DNA of 64,000 bases from Hysterangium stoloniferum. Its lineage: Eukaryota > Basidiomycota > Agaricomycetes > Hysterangiales > Hysterangiaceae. The stretch's first letter is position 1. Every line of letters begins with the position of its first letter. The stretch lies in the NCBI GenBank assembly GCA_015178975.1, contig WHVD01000020.1:868001-932000 (forward strand). The letters run 5' to 3'. Positions 45,694-57,705 of the stretch are shown here, one piece after another. Under the pieces are notes generated by a model, which saw nothing but the letters and a program-made list of their open reading frames with translations, was not told the DNA's origin and did not search any database. A program made the position numbers and the translations under genes.

Positions 45694-47303
45694 GAGCAAT
45701 AGTCGATGATCTTAGGAGATGGTGAGAGATGGTTGCTCTTTGGCACGTCGAGGCGCTGTATTTGTTATTGGCTGTGCCTTGGGATGGTGCGCCGGATTGG
45801 TAGGGGAAATGCAGTGTTGATCCTACCAATGACACTCTCATATTCAAAGGCCGTAATCACGGTGTGCACTTTGTCCGTAGTGGAACTGCTGGAATACAAT
45901 GCATTAGATTGATCATTCGTCATTAAAAGAAGAGACGCACGATCTTATCAATAATTTATCGAGTAGAGTGAGAAGTACCATGATGTGCTACTGACATATG
46001 GCGTTGTAGCGATAAGTCACTTGTGCCTTTGGTAATGAGGAATAAAGATGGATGAGATGGACCTTGTGATATTTTTTTAACTCTTTCAGTAATGGATCTG
46101 ACTTCAGCTCAAGTTTCGCTGTTAAATCTCCCAATGCTGGAGGTATCAATTAACTATATTACTCTTACATATTTGCAGTGGTGCGCTCTGGTTGAGTTCC
46201 CGTGTCTAATACAGACTTCTCGGGAGGCGGGCGGTGACCTGGACAGTTTTGGTTGTTAATGGTGACACGGTCTGTCTTTACCACGCAATATAGTTGGATC
46301 TTGCCAAGGACATGATAGGATAATTGCAGCAGACGGGGCTAATGGCAAGGCAGCAGCTACCCGAGCTGCCCACGGCAACACCGTTGGACCTCACCATGGA
46401 CACGATGGATTGCAGTGGATGGGGCTGGTTGACCGAGATCCAGAACTGGTGTGGGTTTTACTTATGGTCAGTTTGTATTATTTGGACTGCTTTTTAATAT
46501 AATAATAATTTTGATTCACGTGGTGATGTGAAGGTGAAGACGGTGTAGTGGGCGAACAGCGAATCATAAGGGCATAGGATGAACAAAGTCGCATTCCCTG
46601 CCCGAAACACGAACGAAAATCGTTCCCAGGATTCTGAGTGCTCTATTAACCTCACTTTAGGGTGTCAGAGACGGGTCGCGGTATCTACTGAATACGTTAT
46701 GATATTACATGCAATATTAAACCCTATATCTGGAGCTACACAATATTAGGTTGCAGTGAACTGAAGCCCAAAAAAAATCCCATCATGTCAATAATTTTGA
46801 AATTACATGACTTGTGACGGAACAACGATTGGCTGCAGGGAAGTGAAAAATACGCCATATTTCAGTCATTACGAACTTAGGTGCTGTATGGCCTGCAGAG
46901 GTCCAAAATTGCCTGAATATGTCTCGCTTCACATGCCATAATAACCTAGACGCAATGTGGCGGCTGGGATTTTTACTCAACATGGGGTTTCAAATTTGAC
47001 AAAAACACTGGACTACATCATCAGATTATACTAGTAAATGGGCAAGGCTGTGAAGGGGAGCGGGGAACGTGGGAGCGACATCACACGCAGGTTCTGTGGA
47101 AGGAAAAACACGGTGAAGGAATGTTCATATCAAGGGGAGAGGGATTAAAAGAATAGTCCGTGAATGATGCTTGTTCATACAATCTGAAAATAAGCTGCAA
47201 TCAGCTACATTCTTCCGGTAGTAAACTTTTCGACCTACCAAGGAAACCGTGAGGGGATCAGTTGCTCTAGGAAAACAGAGCAATGACGTCTACCGGGGTA
47301 GCC
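45694..47303. repeat. 5' flank of gene A copy 2, block shared with copy 1
   Basis: Matches 2,941-4,653 except for the absent solo LTR (empty site at 45,774-45,778) and the unrelated stretch 46,040-46,590. The latter holds no recognisable gene. Confidence 0.6.
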
Positions 47304-47438
47304 CTACTCGAGTGAGGCGTCGCGGGGGAGGCCGGGGACAATCTGACGTGACTCTACGCTCTGCCATTCAACGACAGGAGCAGCAGAAGCGAGGGAGAGT
47401 AGGGAAATGAGACTGAAAAGATAGGTGAAAGAGGTCAT
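47304..47438 (-). CDS. Small secreted peptide, copy 2 (44 aa)
   Basis: Reads MTSFTYLFSLISLLSLASAA, probable signal cleavage, then PVVEWQSVESRQIVPGLPRD and ASLE. It is the fuller of two paralogues (copy 1 at 4,654-4,758). TATA box CCTATAAAAA at 47,511-47,520, 73 bp upstream of the ATG, is the same spacing as copy 1. Downstream, GTAGGTC..TTTTCAG (about 47,188-47,242) would suit an intron, so a longer spliced product is possible. Mature peptide would be 24 residues, acidic-neutral, without cysteines. No known family. Confidence 0.5.
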   Translation of the reverse strand: MTSFTYLFSLISLLSLASAAPVVEWQSVESRQIVPGLPRDASLE

Positions 47439-47510
47439 GATGTAGGACGAATACTCTAGGTGACTGCGTTGACTACGGTGAGTTGGACCTTGTTAGTGGG
47501 GGATGCTGGC

Positions 47511-47520
47511 TTTTTATAGG
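47511..47520 (-). promoter_or_regulatory. TATA box of small secreted peptide copy 2
   Basis: CCTATAAAAA, 73 bp upstream of the start codon at 47,438. Position and flanks are conserved with the box at 4,831-4,840. Confidence 0.6.
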
Positions 47521-47718
47521 GAATTTGCGCGTATCCACAGCCACCTGGGAGGCCCCGTACTCCGACAATGTAAATTATTACTGTAGGCATGCCGCCAAGA
47601 AGACAAAGATATAGATTACTCATAGATTTCGCCGTCAATTGCGGAGTTATCGAAAGAATTGGGATGTCAGTGCCGGTCCAGCACAGCCACAAGGCGTGAT
47701 ACAAGATGCCATAGAAAG

Positions 47719-48004
47719 TGTAAGGTTCATCTGTGTAGATAGTGTAATCCTTCAAGTGAGCTCTTACGAAGAGGAAGGAACAGAGTAGGGATAGGCTCCA
47801 ATTCAAAAAAGACTCCTCTAACTAGTGGGGGATTCACCTATTTATGCTGGTAAACGTAAGCTACGTCCCCTGACAACACCTAATAAGTCTGGAACCCTTT
47901 AATGATCGAAAACTCCCAGTGGCTTCTCTTTACTCCTTACCATCTAAGACTAGGGCGGTTACCCGCCCGATTCAAAGTCTGCCACCACATCTGCTCCCGT
48001 TACA
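47719..48004 (-). mobile_element. 3' LTR of gypsy element E1
   Basis: A 286-bp LTR on the minus strand from TGTAACGGGAGC (48,004) to GAACCTTACA (47,719). It is homologous to the E2 LTR at 58,511-58,790. The adjacent host bases GAAAG (47,714-47,718) match the uninterrupted sequence CATAGAAAGTTACACC in copy 1 near 5,041, so this is the true insertion edge. Confidence 0.8.
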
Positions 48005-48051
48005 CCTCCCCTCCCACACTGCAAGGCAGCGTGAAAAGTATCGCAGACTGG

Positions 48052-48780
48052 TCAACTGTGTAATTCTAACACCCCCTGCTCCAGCTCATCTAGATCATCA
48101 CTCCAGTAACCTACCTCTCCCCAAACCTCAACCTCCATCCCCTCAGCACAATCACCACTCCCCTGTGCCTCAACTACATCCACACATGTGGTGACTGCTT
48201 TCAAGTCCAGCCTGCATCCCTCTATGCCCTTCACTGCCAATTTAGGGAGATGGCAAGGCATGCCCTGGTGGGGCCCAGAGTCAAGGTGTTGCAAAAGAGA
48301 TGGTGCTGACTGCATGGGGTCACTTTCATGTGGCTTGGTCCAATGACAGGAAGCACTCAAAGCATGCTGTTGGTGCCTTTTTGGTGGCCTATGGGAACTG
48401 TCTGGGCGCGGAGACAGCCATTCCACTAGTGGCATTTGGCATTGCTCACACCAGGCCCGGCTCCATTCCCTGGTACAAGTCTTAACCACAGGGATGGTTT
48501 GTGGCCTGTTGATATGTGGCCTTGCTTCGAGGAACTGACGATGCATAGTCTCCAGGTGCCCCATGTGCAAATCCCATGCAACCTGCATCCCTCTAAGTGC
48601 GCTATCGCGGATCACGGCCATTGTCACTGTCAAAATTTCCATAGACACCTGTGTGCATGGATCCTGTGCATCCATGGTAGGTAAGGCCTGCTCAGTGCTT
48701 GGACATACTGATCCCACATAAATAGCAGATTCCTCTTGAGCGCTAGATTGATCTCGACAACACCCTGGCATCATAGACAT
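48052..48780 (-). CDS. Post-pol ORF of gypsy element E1 (242 aa)
   Basis: Follows pol and ends just before the LTR. Conserved with the E2 ORF (57,706-58,462). Shared pieces are YVGS near the start, PTMDAQD, VRDSALRGVQVAWEL-type helix (here IRDSALRGMQVAWDL), WLSPRPD/RLSPRPD and an acidic C-terminus ending DLEQGVLELH-like (here DELEQGVLELH). No signal peptide or membrane helix, so it is not envelope-like. It may be a third element ORF (structural or regulatory) or a very long gag-pol tail; no family recognised. Confidence 0.45.
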   Translation of the reverse strand: MSMMPGCCRDQSSAQEESAIYVGSVCPSTEQALPTMDAQDPCTQVSMEILTVTMAVIRDSALRGMQVAWDLHMGHLETMHRQFLEARPHINRPQTIPVVKTCTREWSRAWCEQCQMPLVEWLSPRPDSSHRPPKRHQQHALSASCHWTKPHESDPMQSAPSLLQHLDSGPHQGMPCHLPKLAVKGIEGCRLDLKAVTTCVDVVEAQGSGDCAEGMEVEVWGEVGYWSDDLDELEQGVLELHS

Positions 48781-48819
48781 TTGTGTGACCTTGATGTGAT
48801 CGGTGGATTGACCTTGGCC

Positions 48820-51660
48820 TCATGGCAGCAAACGGACACTCAAAACACCCAAAGCCTCCATGTATGCCTGCAAAGGCTGGATGTGTTGAATCTCCTTGTA
48901 TGGTAACCACATTGTCTCGCCCGTATCCCACAACACCTCAAACAAGGCATCGATGCCTTTTCCTGAGTGAGCTAATATTCTTTCTACTGCCACATTGCTG
49001 ACTGCCAAAGGCAGGTATTTGTCTGAGCTGTCTACTTGGGAAAAGCTGGTCGTCATTTGGGATATGGATATGAAGCGAAGATGCATGAAAGGAGGGGTTA
49101 ATCCCCTGTTTCTTTAACTCCACTGACAGGTCCAGCTCATAGGTTGCACCTGGCTCCAATATGCGGGTGATCCTAAAAGGCCCAATGTATTTCGGCAACA
49201 ATTTGCATGCCCTATGCTTTGGCAAACATAAGTTTTTCATTGACAGGTAAACAAGGTCATTGATGCTAAACTTGGCAGCCCTCCTATAGCAGTTCGCCTG
49301 CCGTGTCTGCTTGACCCTTGCCACGAGGATTTCATCATGTGCACTCATTATGGCCAACGTCATTTGTTCTGCAAAGGCAAGCACACCAGGATATTGCGTG
49401 TTGCTTTCACAGAGCAATGGCTGTGGCATCCAGCCATAATTCAAGAAGAATGGTGAGAACCCGGTCATTTCTGAGGTGGCAATATTCATAGCGAACTCAA
49501 TTGCAGGCAGTTTTGACACCGAATCCTTCTGGTTCGGTGCTATACATTGCCTCAGCATCTGCATCATCATTTGATTTGCTCACTCAGTCGCTCCATCCAT
49601 TTGGGGATGGTATGCTGAAGACATCCTCAATTGAACTCCTATTAACCAGTGAAGGTCTCTCCAGAACACACTCATAAATAGTGAGTCTTGATCACTGATT
49701 ATCTTGATCGGCATGCCATGCAGCTTATAAACATGCTCGAATATTATTTCAGCCATTTGCGTAGTGGTATAATTGCCTCGTGCTGGAACTAAGTGAACCA
49801 TACACGTTAAGTGATCAATAATGACACAAATGTTATCAAACTCCCCAAGGCGGTTCTTGGATGGTGGTAATGGTCCCACAAAGTCGACTCCAATTGCCTC
49901 CCATGGTTGTGATGGCACCTCCAATGACCGAAGATGTCCCTGAGGCTTCTGAGTATCTGATTTCGACATCGCACACACACTGCAAGACTTGCAAAACAAC
50001 TCAACATCCTTGGTTAAAGATGGCCACCATACATTATATCAGAGGTATGAGGTGGTTTTCCTTGCCCCTAAGTGCACCAGGATGGAATGAGCATGCGAGA
50101 TTATTATCTCCCACACCCGTCGATTGCCCACCATAATGTCTGGGATACATAGTAAGTTGACCTTCTCTAAATTCAAAAACAAGAGGTCCTCCTGTAACGT
50201 AAACCCCTTATACTTCAGGGGTGCTGCCCATATCTTTGCAAAGAAAGTGTCTGATCTGTACTGTTGTCAAAGGGCATCTGGGATGCCTGGGTGACCTTCT
50301 GAGATTATCCCAGCTGGTGAAAACTTGGAACCTGAGCTTGTCTGAATCCCCAGTAACTCGCCCTCCATTGTCACTTGTGAGGTATGTCCAATGTCATCTT
50401 GACGACTATCCTTGCCTGATATATCAGGCCCTTCTTGCAAACTAAATGCTGTGGTCCATTCTGTATCTGCATTGTCCACCACTTGTCCTACCTGTTCCTT
50501 ACGCTTCTTGCCCTGTGTCCCAACCCCGTGAGTGTTGCATATGAGGGGCATGGGCGTGTTGCAAGCCTGCTGGATTGTCTGATTGTGTCTGTTACCACTG
50601 CTGCTGCTAACCCTGTATACAGTGTCGACATGCTGTCAAGGCCACCTCCTTGTGGCCTGTAAGGTACTCCTCTCTCCTCCTCATCCACCTCAGGGGTCTC
50701 ACCTACGTATTCAGTTTCCACCCAAATGGTTCCAAGTGGTTTGTCACTGGAAATGCGGGACAATGCATCAGCCAACGTGTTCAACTGGCCAGGGATATAG
50801 TGGATCTCGAAATCAAATTCGTTGAGCAGGTCTAGCCACCGTGTCTGCCTTGGGGACAAACCTTTTTGCATAAGTATAAATTCTATGCCCTTATGGTCAG
50901 GACAAATCCAAAATTTTACCCCCAACAGCTGTGGCCGAAACTGTTTCAATGATTCCACAATGGCTAGGAGCTCCTGTTCATGCACAGGATAGTTCTGTTG
51001 AGCCGAGTTGAATTTCCCAGACCAAAAGGACACCACAGCCACTTTTTGAAAGTCTTCCCCTTGGCTAAGGATGCCACTCGCTCCCGTTAAACAAGCATCT
51101 GTAACCAAATTAATAGTGGAATGGCCTGGTGAGTAATCTAATGCAATTCGATACTTATCGCGATAAGACTGAACAATCCGCTTAATGTCTTCGAAGGCAC
51201 ATTGCTCAGTTGCACCCCACCTCCATGGCCTATTGACCCCTGTCTGATTGGCCAGAATGGCCATTGGGATCCTGATCCCTTCACAGTTGTTTGAAAGGTA
51301 TCCCACTGCCCCCAAAAACCCAGCCAAAAGCAACTTGTTCATCGGAATTTTCCAGTTCGTGACTGAGTCCACCTTATGGGGGACCATTTTTATCCCTTTA
51401 TTGTTTACAACATGTCCTAGAACTCGCAATTCTGAGAAAACAAGTGCATTTTGTCGACAGCCAGGTATAGCTTCTCTTGATGGAGCACCTTAAACACAGT
51501 GCATAAATGCTCCACATGATCTCTAATAGAATCTGAATAAACAATGATATCATGTGTTCCTCATATACAGCCTCAATTTTATCATCCATGTTCTCATTCA
51601 GTCTGACCACAGACCAGGGCATAAACAGAGGTAGATCAGTGTGGTTCTCATCCCATATAT
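48820..51660 (-). pseudogene. Ty3/gypsy element E1, 3' half (RT-RNase H-integrase-chromodomain)
   Basis: Minus-strand pol. After a short gag tail (IWDENHTDLPLFMPWS, EAVYEEH near 51,560-51,650) the frame jumps straight into reverse transcriptase after its YxDD box. Protease and most RT are deleted (junction about 51,553). Then RVLGHVVNNKGIKM, RNase H (LVTDACLTGASGILSQ, 51,080-51,130) and LDLLNEFDFEIHYIPG. Integrase follows with CKSCSVC, GVDFVGPLPP, ISDQDSLF and DGATE (catalytic D, D, E at 49,580-49,900), and a chromodomain-like tail (LFEVLWDTGETMWLPY). A TGA after DGATE is probably a former CGA. E1 cannot be autonomous. Confidence 0.8.
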
Positions 51661-52961
51661 TTAATGGAGGGCGGGAGGACCAAGGGGTGTCTCTAGAGGA
51701 TGACGAACCAATGAGAGAGAACAGGCCCACTCCAGGACAGTACCTCCTGGCCACTTTCAAAGAGTACTTCATGCCAGAGGAGGCATTGCAGGAAGGGATT
51801 TCCCCTGAAGCTCAGTTTCGGGTACATACAGAAGAGTCTGGCCTGTGGATTTGGGATGAGTCCAATACTGACTTGCCATTGTTTATGCCCTGGTCTGTGT
51901 TCAGGGTTGATGAGGCCATAGAGGATAAAATACAAGCTGTGTATGAAGAACACATACCTGGGTTCACCGAAGATATGCCAGCTTTTCGACGACACTGCCA
52001 GGAAGCAATGTGTAAGTTGTTGGAGATTCGTTTTTGAGTCTATTATAAGACAGGCATCTTGACGGATACAAATGGGGTGGAGTGACAGCAATTTATCATC
52101 TGATTCACTGCAGGATTGTATCAGATTCATGACTGGGAGTTATCAGTAACGTACTTGGTTACAAAGGACCATCTCCAACATGATAAATGGACCGTGCCAC
52201 ATATCGTGGCCAGGGGAGAAGTCACAGAGGACTTGTCAGGGGCAGTTGTGTTTGTCAACACTGCTCATATGCCTAAGAACAAGGTGTTAGGACATAGGAA
52301 GAAGAGTCAGTTGCAAAATGAAGGGGTGGAAATGGTCCAGCGTACCTCAATGAAACCAAAAGACTTTACTCATTGCCTGCCAAAACCTGTGGTCATTGAG
52401 GCATTCATAAATGAACGACCAGTGAAAGCCCAAATTGATAGTGGATCACTTGCAGACTTCATGTCGATGACGTTAGTCGATCAGCTGCAGGTAGTCAAGG
52501 ATCCACTAGTAAAACCACTTACTATCTAGTTGGCTGTTCACAGATCACGGTCGAAAATCAATTATTCAGCAACTGCTCAGTTTTCATATCAGAACATCAA
52601 TTGTACTTGGCATTTTGATGTTGCTAACCTTGATTCATATGACTTGATATTAGGGATTCCGCTCATATTTCAACATCAAGTTATGATGGGGTTGAATCCT
52701 ACAAGGGTCAACATTGGGTCACCTCTACCACTCCCCATGGAAGGAGATACCATCGAGACTCTCTGTTCTGCAGTAGTGGAAATTTTTGACGATGAGTTAG
52801 AGAGGTTAAGGGCAGATTTACATGCTGAAGCAGCTGACCTTGACCCAGACACTGCATCAACGGCACTTCCTCCATTAAGGGCTGTTAATCATACCATTCC
52901 AATCATTGATGACACCAAAGCTTACTCATGGAGACCATCCAAATGCCCTGAAGCAATGAGG

Positions 52962-54521
52962 GATCTTGTTAAGAGCAGAAACTGATGGATGTCAGTAGAC
53001 TGACGGGGACCAAATGGAAGGACTTGGCTTCAGCTTATGTGCTGCACCCTCGCAAGTTACCGTCAGGTGTCCTTAAATTTCAGGCAGGCGGAAACTAGTC
53101 CTGTCAAGTAAACCTCTCAGTAAACTACTGATAAGAAACCAAAGGATCAGTTGAGGGTTGGGCTGAGGGGTCGGAGACCAAGAGTCAGAGACTGAGAGTT
53201 GGAGACTGAGAGTCAGAGACTGAGAGAGTCAGAGAATAGAGGTTGAAGTCATAAATTGGATGGAGTCGGAATGTGGTGGTCGTGAATAGAGGGATATTGT
53301 TAAGAACTAGAAACTGACTAATGTCGGTGGCCGACGGGGACCGATCGGAAGGACTTGGCTTCAGCTTATATGCTGCGCCCTCGCAAATATCCGTAGGTTG
53401 TCCTTAAATTTCGGACAGGCGAAGACTAAATCCTAAGAAGAACTTTTCGGCAAGACACCGATCGGAACCGAAGGAAAAGTCAGGTGTCGGGCCAAGGGGT
53501 CGGGGCCGAGAGTGGGCGAGCGCACGCGAAGGCGGAAGAGAGATTCTCCTAGTATGAGACTGCTACAGACGTATGAGGGTATTCTGAGTCGATCTTCTGA
53601 TTGCCTAGTAACTACAATTACAGCGAGTTCATATACAAGTAACAGGCGTCTAGAAAGTACTAATGGGGAGGAGGGCGGAAAACGGCATTAACAATAAGCT
53701 TGACTAGGAACAGGAAGTTTATGATTAGTTCGGAGGCCGATGATAACCGAGAATGGAAATTACGATAAAAGGAAATAGTTCGAGGACTACAAATATAGTT
53801 AGACATATGTGGAACATAAGATGAGACGGATCAACATGATGAAAGGGACATATCAAAACATAACCAGACAGAAAGGCGTAGTCGGGTTTGATTGACCGGA
53901 GAGCATACGTCAGCGTCGGGGGTCCGACGGCTTCCGAGGTGTTGTATTGTCGGAGACGTATAACGAGGGTATTCCGTCGGGGGCCGTCGGTTTGCGAAGG
54001 GTTACGACACAGTCGTAACAGATATCTAAGTTGATCTAGGTTGATATTCTAAGTTGATATTCTGATTGTCTAGTAGTTACATTACAGTGGGTCTTATATA
54101 CAAGTTATCGGCATCTAGAAGCTACTAACTAAGGGACGAGCGGAAACACTATTTGACAAATAGACTTGACTAGAAACCGGAAGGTTACAATAAGATTGGA
54201 AGCTGAGATTTAGCAGAGAGCGGGATTACGAGAAAAGGGAATAGTCCACAGGCTACAAGTATATATGGGCATATGTGAAACATAGAGTAAAATAGATCAT
54301 CATAATGAAAAGGGACGTATCAAAGCATAACCAGATGGTACGAGTATATTTTGACAGGGGTGTAAATGGGGTTTGATCGCCGTGAAGGTATACGTCAGTG
54401 TCGGTGTTCTGAAGGTTGCCGAAATAATGACTTGATCAATAACTTTGAACATCGATAGACTGTAGTATTCTCGGAGACCATCGGGTTGTGACACGGGTTA
54501 CGACACGGTCATAACAGATCT
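52962..54521 (+). mobile_element. Solo LTR, family C (outer), inside E2 pol
   Basis: Runs 52,967-54,516, begins TGTTAAGAGCAG and ends GGTCATAACA, with GATCT on each side (52,962-52,966, 54,517-54,521). About 827 bp without the inner LTR. It sits in the conserved coding stretch between protease and RT; removing it and one target copy restores the frame. Confidence 0.85.
53293..54025 (+). mobile_element. Solo LTR, family C (inner), inside another family C LTR
   Basis: 723 bp (53,298-54,020), TGTTAAGAACTAG to CAGTCGTAACA, flanked by GATAT (53,293-53,297, 54,021-54,025). It differs from the outer copy mostly in retaining more CpG sites by eye, consistent with being younger. Confidence 0.87.
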
Positions 54522-57500
54522 ATGGCATGAAAAAAAAACTGTGTATATCAAGAATGGGAGGTGGAGGGTAGCCACAGGAATGAATGCATGTCCTATGCTC
54601 ATTATTCCTAAACCTCCAAAGGCTGATGGCACTTTGTGAATATGCACAGTAGTGGATAAGCGTGAGCTGAATGCTAACACATATAAGCTGGCTACCCCCT
54701 TGCCAGATATTGAAGCCATTCTACGAAATGTTGTGCATCATAAGTAGTGGAGTTTGATAGATGGGAAGGATGCCTATGAGCAGATCTGAGTGGTTCCCAA
54801 GCATGTCCACCGGACATTGTTCACCTCTCCGGATGGCACTATGGAAAGCCTAATGTTACAAATTGGGGATTGCAATGGTCCTTCTACCTACCAGACATTG
54901 ATGAACCACATATTTGTGCCGTACATTGGTGTCTTCATGGATGTATACTTGGATGATATTGTCATATATTCTGACTCCATCAGTGATCATGTGAAGCATC
55001 TACGCACTGTGTTTATAGTGCTCCGTCGGGAACAATTATACCTGGCTGTCAACAAGATGCACTTGTTTGTTTCAGAGTTACCAGTTTTAGGGCATGTGAT
55101 TAATGATAAAGGTATAAAAATGGACCCACATAAAGTCGACACAGTGGGCAACTGGAAGATCCCAATGAATAAGCAACTTCTGGCTGGATTTTTGGGGGCA
55201 GTGGGATGTCTCACTAACAACTGTGAGGGAGTTCGAATCCCAATGGCTATTTTAGCAGCACAGACAGGAGTAAACAGGCAGTGGCATTGGGGTGCAACTG
55301 AGCAGCATGCCTTTGAAGACATCAAGCATATTGTTCAGGCCCATCGTGACAGTTATAGAATTGCATTGGACTACTCATGAGGTCATCAAACAATTAATTT
55401 GGTGACAGACGCTTGTTTAACAGGTGCAAGTGGCATTCTCAGTCAAGGTGAAGATCTCTACACTGCCGCAGTAGTGTCATTCTGGTTGGGGAAGTTCAAC
55501 TCGGCACAACAGAACTACCCTGTCCACAAACAGGAGTTGTTGGCTATCGTGGAATCATTGAAATGATTCCAGTCACAACTGTTGGGGGTAAAATTTCGAC
55601 TCTGTACTGACCATAAAGGGATAGAATATATACTTATGCAGAAGAACCTGTCTCCAAGGCAGACACAGTGGCTGGATCTTCTAAACGAATTCCACTTCGA
55701 GATTCACTATATCCCAGGAAAGTCGAATACTTTTACTGATGCTCTATCGAGAATCTATAGCGATGAGCCCTTGGGCACCATTAGGGCTGAATCTGAGTAC
55801 ATAACTGACATTCCAGGGATGGAAGAGGATACATGAGGGGTGCACTACATTTCAGGGGGACCTGGCTTCAACAGTGTGTCGACACCACTGTATACAGGGT
55901 CTGCAGTGGTAGCATTGGAGGAAGCACCAAGATGGTCAGGAAGGTTGGCTACTCAAACACGTCCATCATATGCAACACTCACAGGGTTGGGAGCAAGGAG
56001 GAAAGGACATATTGAAGGATCAGGACAGATGACCGAACAGACACACAAGGGTCATAGTAAGTCATCTGGATCGCCCCTGGAGCATCCATCACAAGGGGAG
56101 AGGGGCAAAACACCAAATACGTCTGGTCATCAAGATTATGTTGAACGGCCATCTTCACGAGTGACAATGGAGGGTGGGTTACCTGAGTTGCCTTCAGATT
56201 TTCTACTAGCAGAAATTCCATTGGAGGGCCACTCAGGATTGGACATCCCAGAAGTCCTATGATGACAGTATGGATCAGACGTTTTCTTCTCTAGGATATG
56301 GGCAATGCCACAGGAGTATAAGGGCTTTATGTCACAGGACGGGTTTCTGTTTTTAAATCTGGATGGCGTGAAACTACTTTGCATCCCTGATATTACCATT
56401 GGGAATTGACGAGTGCGGGAAATTGTGATCTCGCATGCCCATTCCATCTTGGCACATCTAGGGGCAAGGAAAACCACCACATATTTGCAAACTAATGTGT
56501 GGTGGCCGTCATTAACCAAGGATGTTGAATTATTTTGCAAGTCATGCAGCGTGTGTGCCACTTCAAAATATGAAACACAGAAACCACAGGGACAACTTCG
56601 CTCAATGGAAGTGCCATCACAGCCATGGGAGGCAATTGGGATTGATTTTGTAGGACCCTTGCCAGTGTCCAGGAATCACCTTAGAGAATTCAATAGCATC
56701 TGCGTTATTATTGACCATTTAACTTGCATGGCCCATTTGGTACCGGCACACAGCAACTATACTGCTATTCATATGGCTGAGGTGATCTTCGACCATGTTT
56801 ACAAGTTGCATGGGCTACCAGACAAAATCATTAGTGATCAAGATTTGCTATTTACAAGTATCTTTTGGAGAGAGTTTCATCGGTTGATAGGAGTCGAATT
56901 GCAGATGTCTTCATCATACCACCCCCAAACAGATGGCGCTACTGAACATGCAAATCAGACAATGACTCAAATGCTTAGGCAATGTGTAGCACCAAACCAG
57001 AAATATTGGGTGTCGAAGCTGCCAGCTATTGAGTTTGCTATGAATAACGCTACATCAGAAACAACTGGATTCTCACCGTTTTTTCTGAATTATGGTAGGC
57101 TGCCACGGCCACTGCTCTGGGACAACAACACAAAGTATCCAGGGGTCCTTGCATTTGCAGAACAGATGAAACTAGCAATCATGAATTCACATGATGAGAT
57201 ACTGACAGCCAGGGTTAAGCAGATGCGGCAGGCAAATCGACACCGGAGGTCTGCTGCATTTAGCATCAATGATTTGGTTTATCTGTCCACGAAGAACTTA
57301 CGTTTACCAAAAAATCGGGCATGTAAACTGCTGCCGAAATATATTGGGCCTTTTAGGATCAGCTGGGTACTGGAGCCAGGAGCAACATACCAGTTGGAAC
57401 TGTCAAGGGAGCTCAAGCAGCAGGGGATTAACCCAAGTTTTCATGCCTCGTTGCTTCGTCTACACATTCCAAATGATGATTGTCTGTTCCCAGGGAGGCA

Positions 57501-57705
57501 GCTGAGGCAGATTCCTGGTTTTGGTAGTCAGCCTCGTGAGTGGGCAGTCGAGAAGATTCTTGCTCATTCAGGCAAGGGCCTCGAGGCCTTCTTTGAGGTG
57601 TTGTGGAACACTGGAGAAACTACCTGGTTGCCATATCAAGCTGTTCAGCACGTTCATCCATTGAAGGCTTACCTCGAGGCAGTAGGTGTTACAAGTGCTT
57701 GATCA

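Larger units (their letters stand above)
51661..57702 (+). pseudogene. Ty3/gypsy element E2, 3' half (gag tail, protease, RT, RNase H, integrase, chromodomain)
   Basis: Plus strand. Gag tail (LLATFKEYFMPEEALQEGIS, GLWIWDESNTDL), then retropepsin with active-site DSG in VKAQIDSGSLADFM (about 52,430-52,460). A family C solo LTR then splits AMRDL from WHEKK at 52,966. RT resumes with KNGRWRVATGMN and has an intact catalytic YLDD (VYLDDIVIYSDS, about 54,945). RNase H follows (LVTDACLTGASG), then integrase with HHCC finger (CKSCSVC), GIDFVGPLP, ISDQDLLF and TDGATE (56,413-57,000). The chromodomain-like WAVEKILAHSGKG and WNTGETTWLPY come last. In-frame stops at about 54,748, 54,788, 55,378, 55,564, 55,834 and 56,260. 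Stop-free from 56,413 to 57,702 (429 aa). Confidence 0.85.

Noticed and set aside
48052-48780. Envelope-like gene making the gypsy family a retrovirus-like errantivirus
   Set aside because: No signal peptide, no membrane helix, no furin-like site in either copy.
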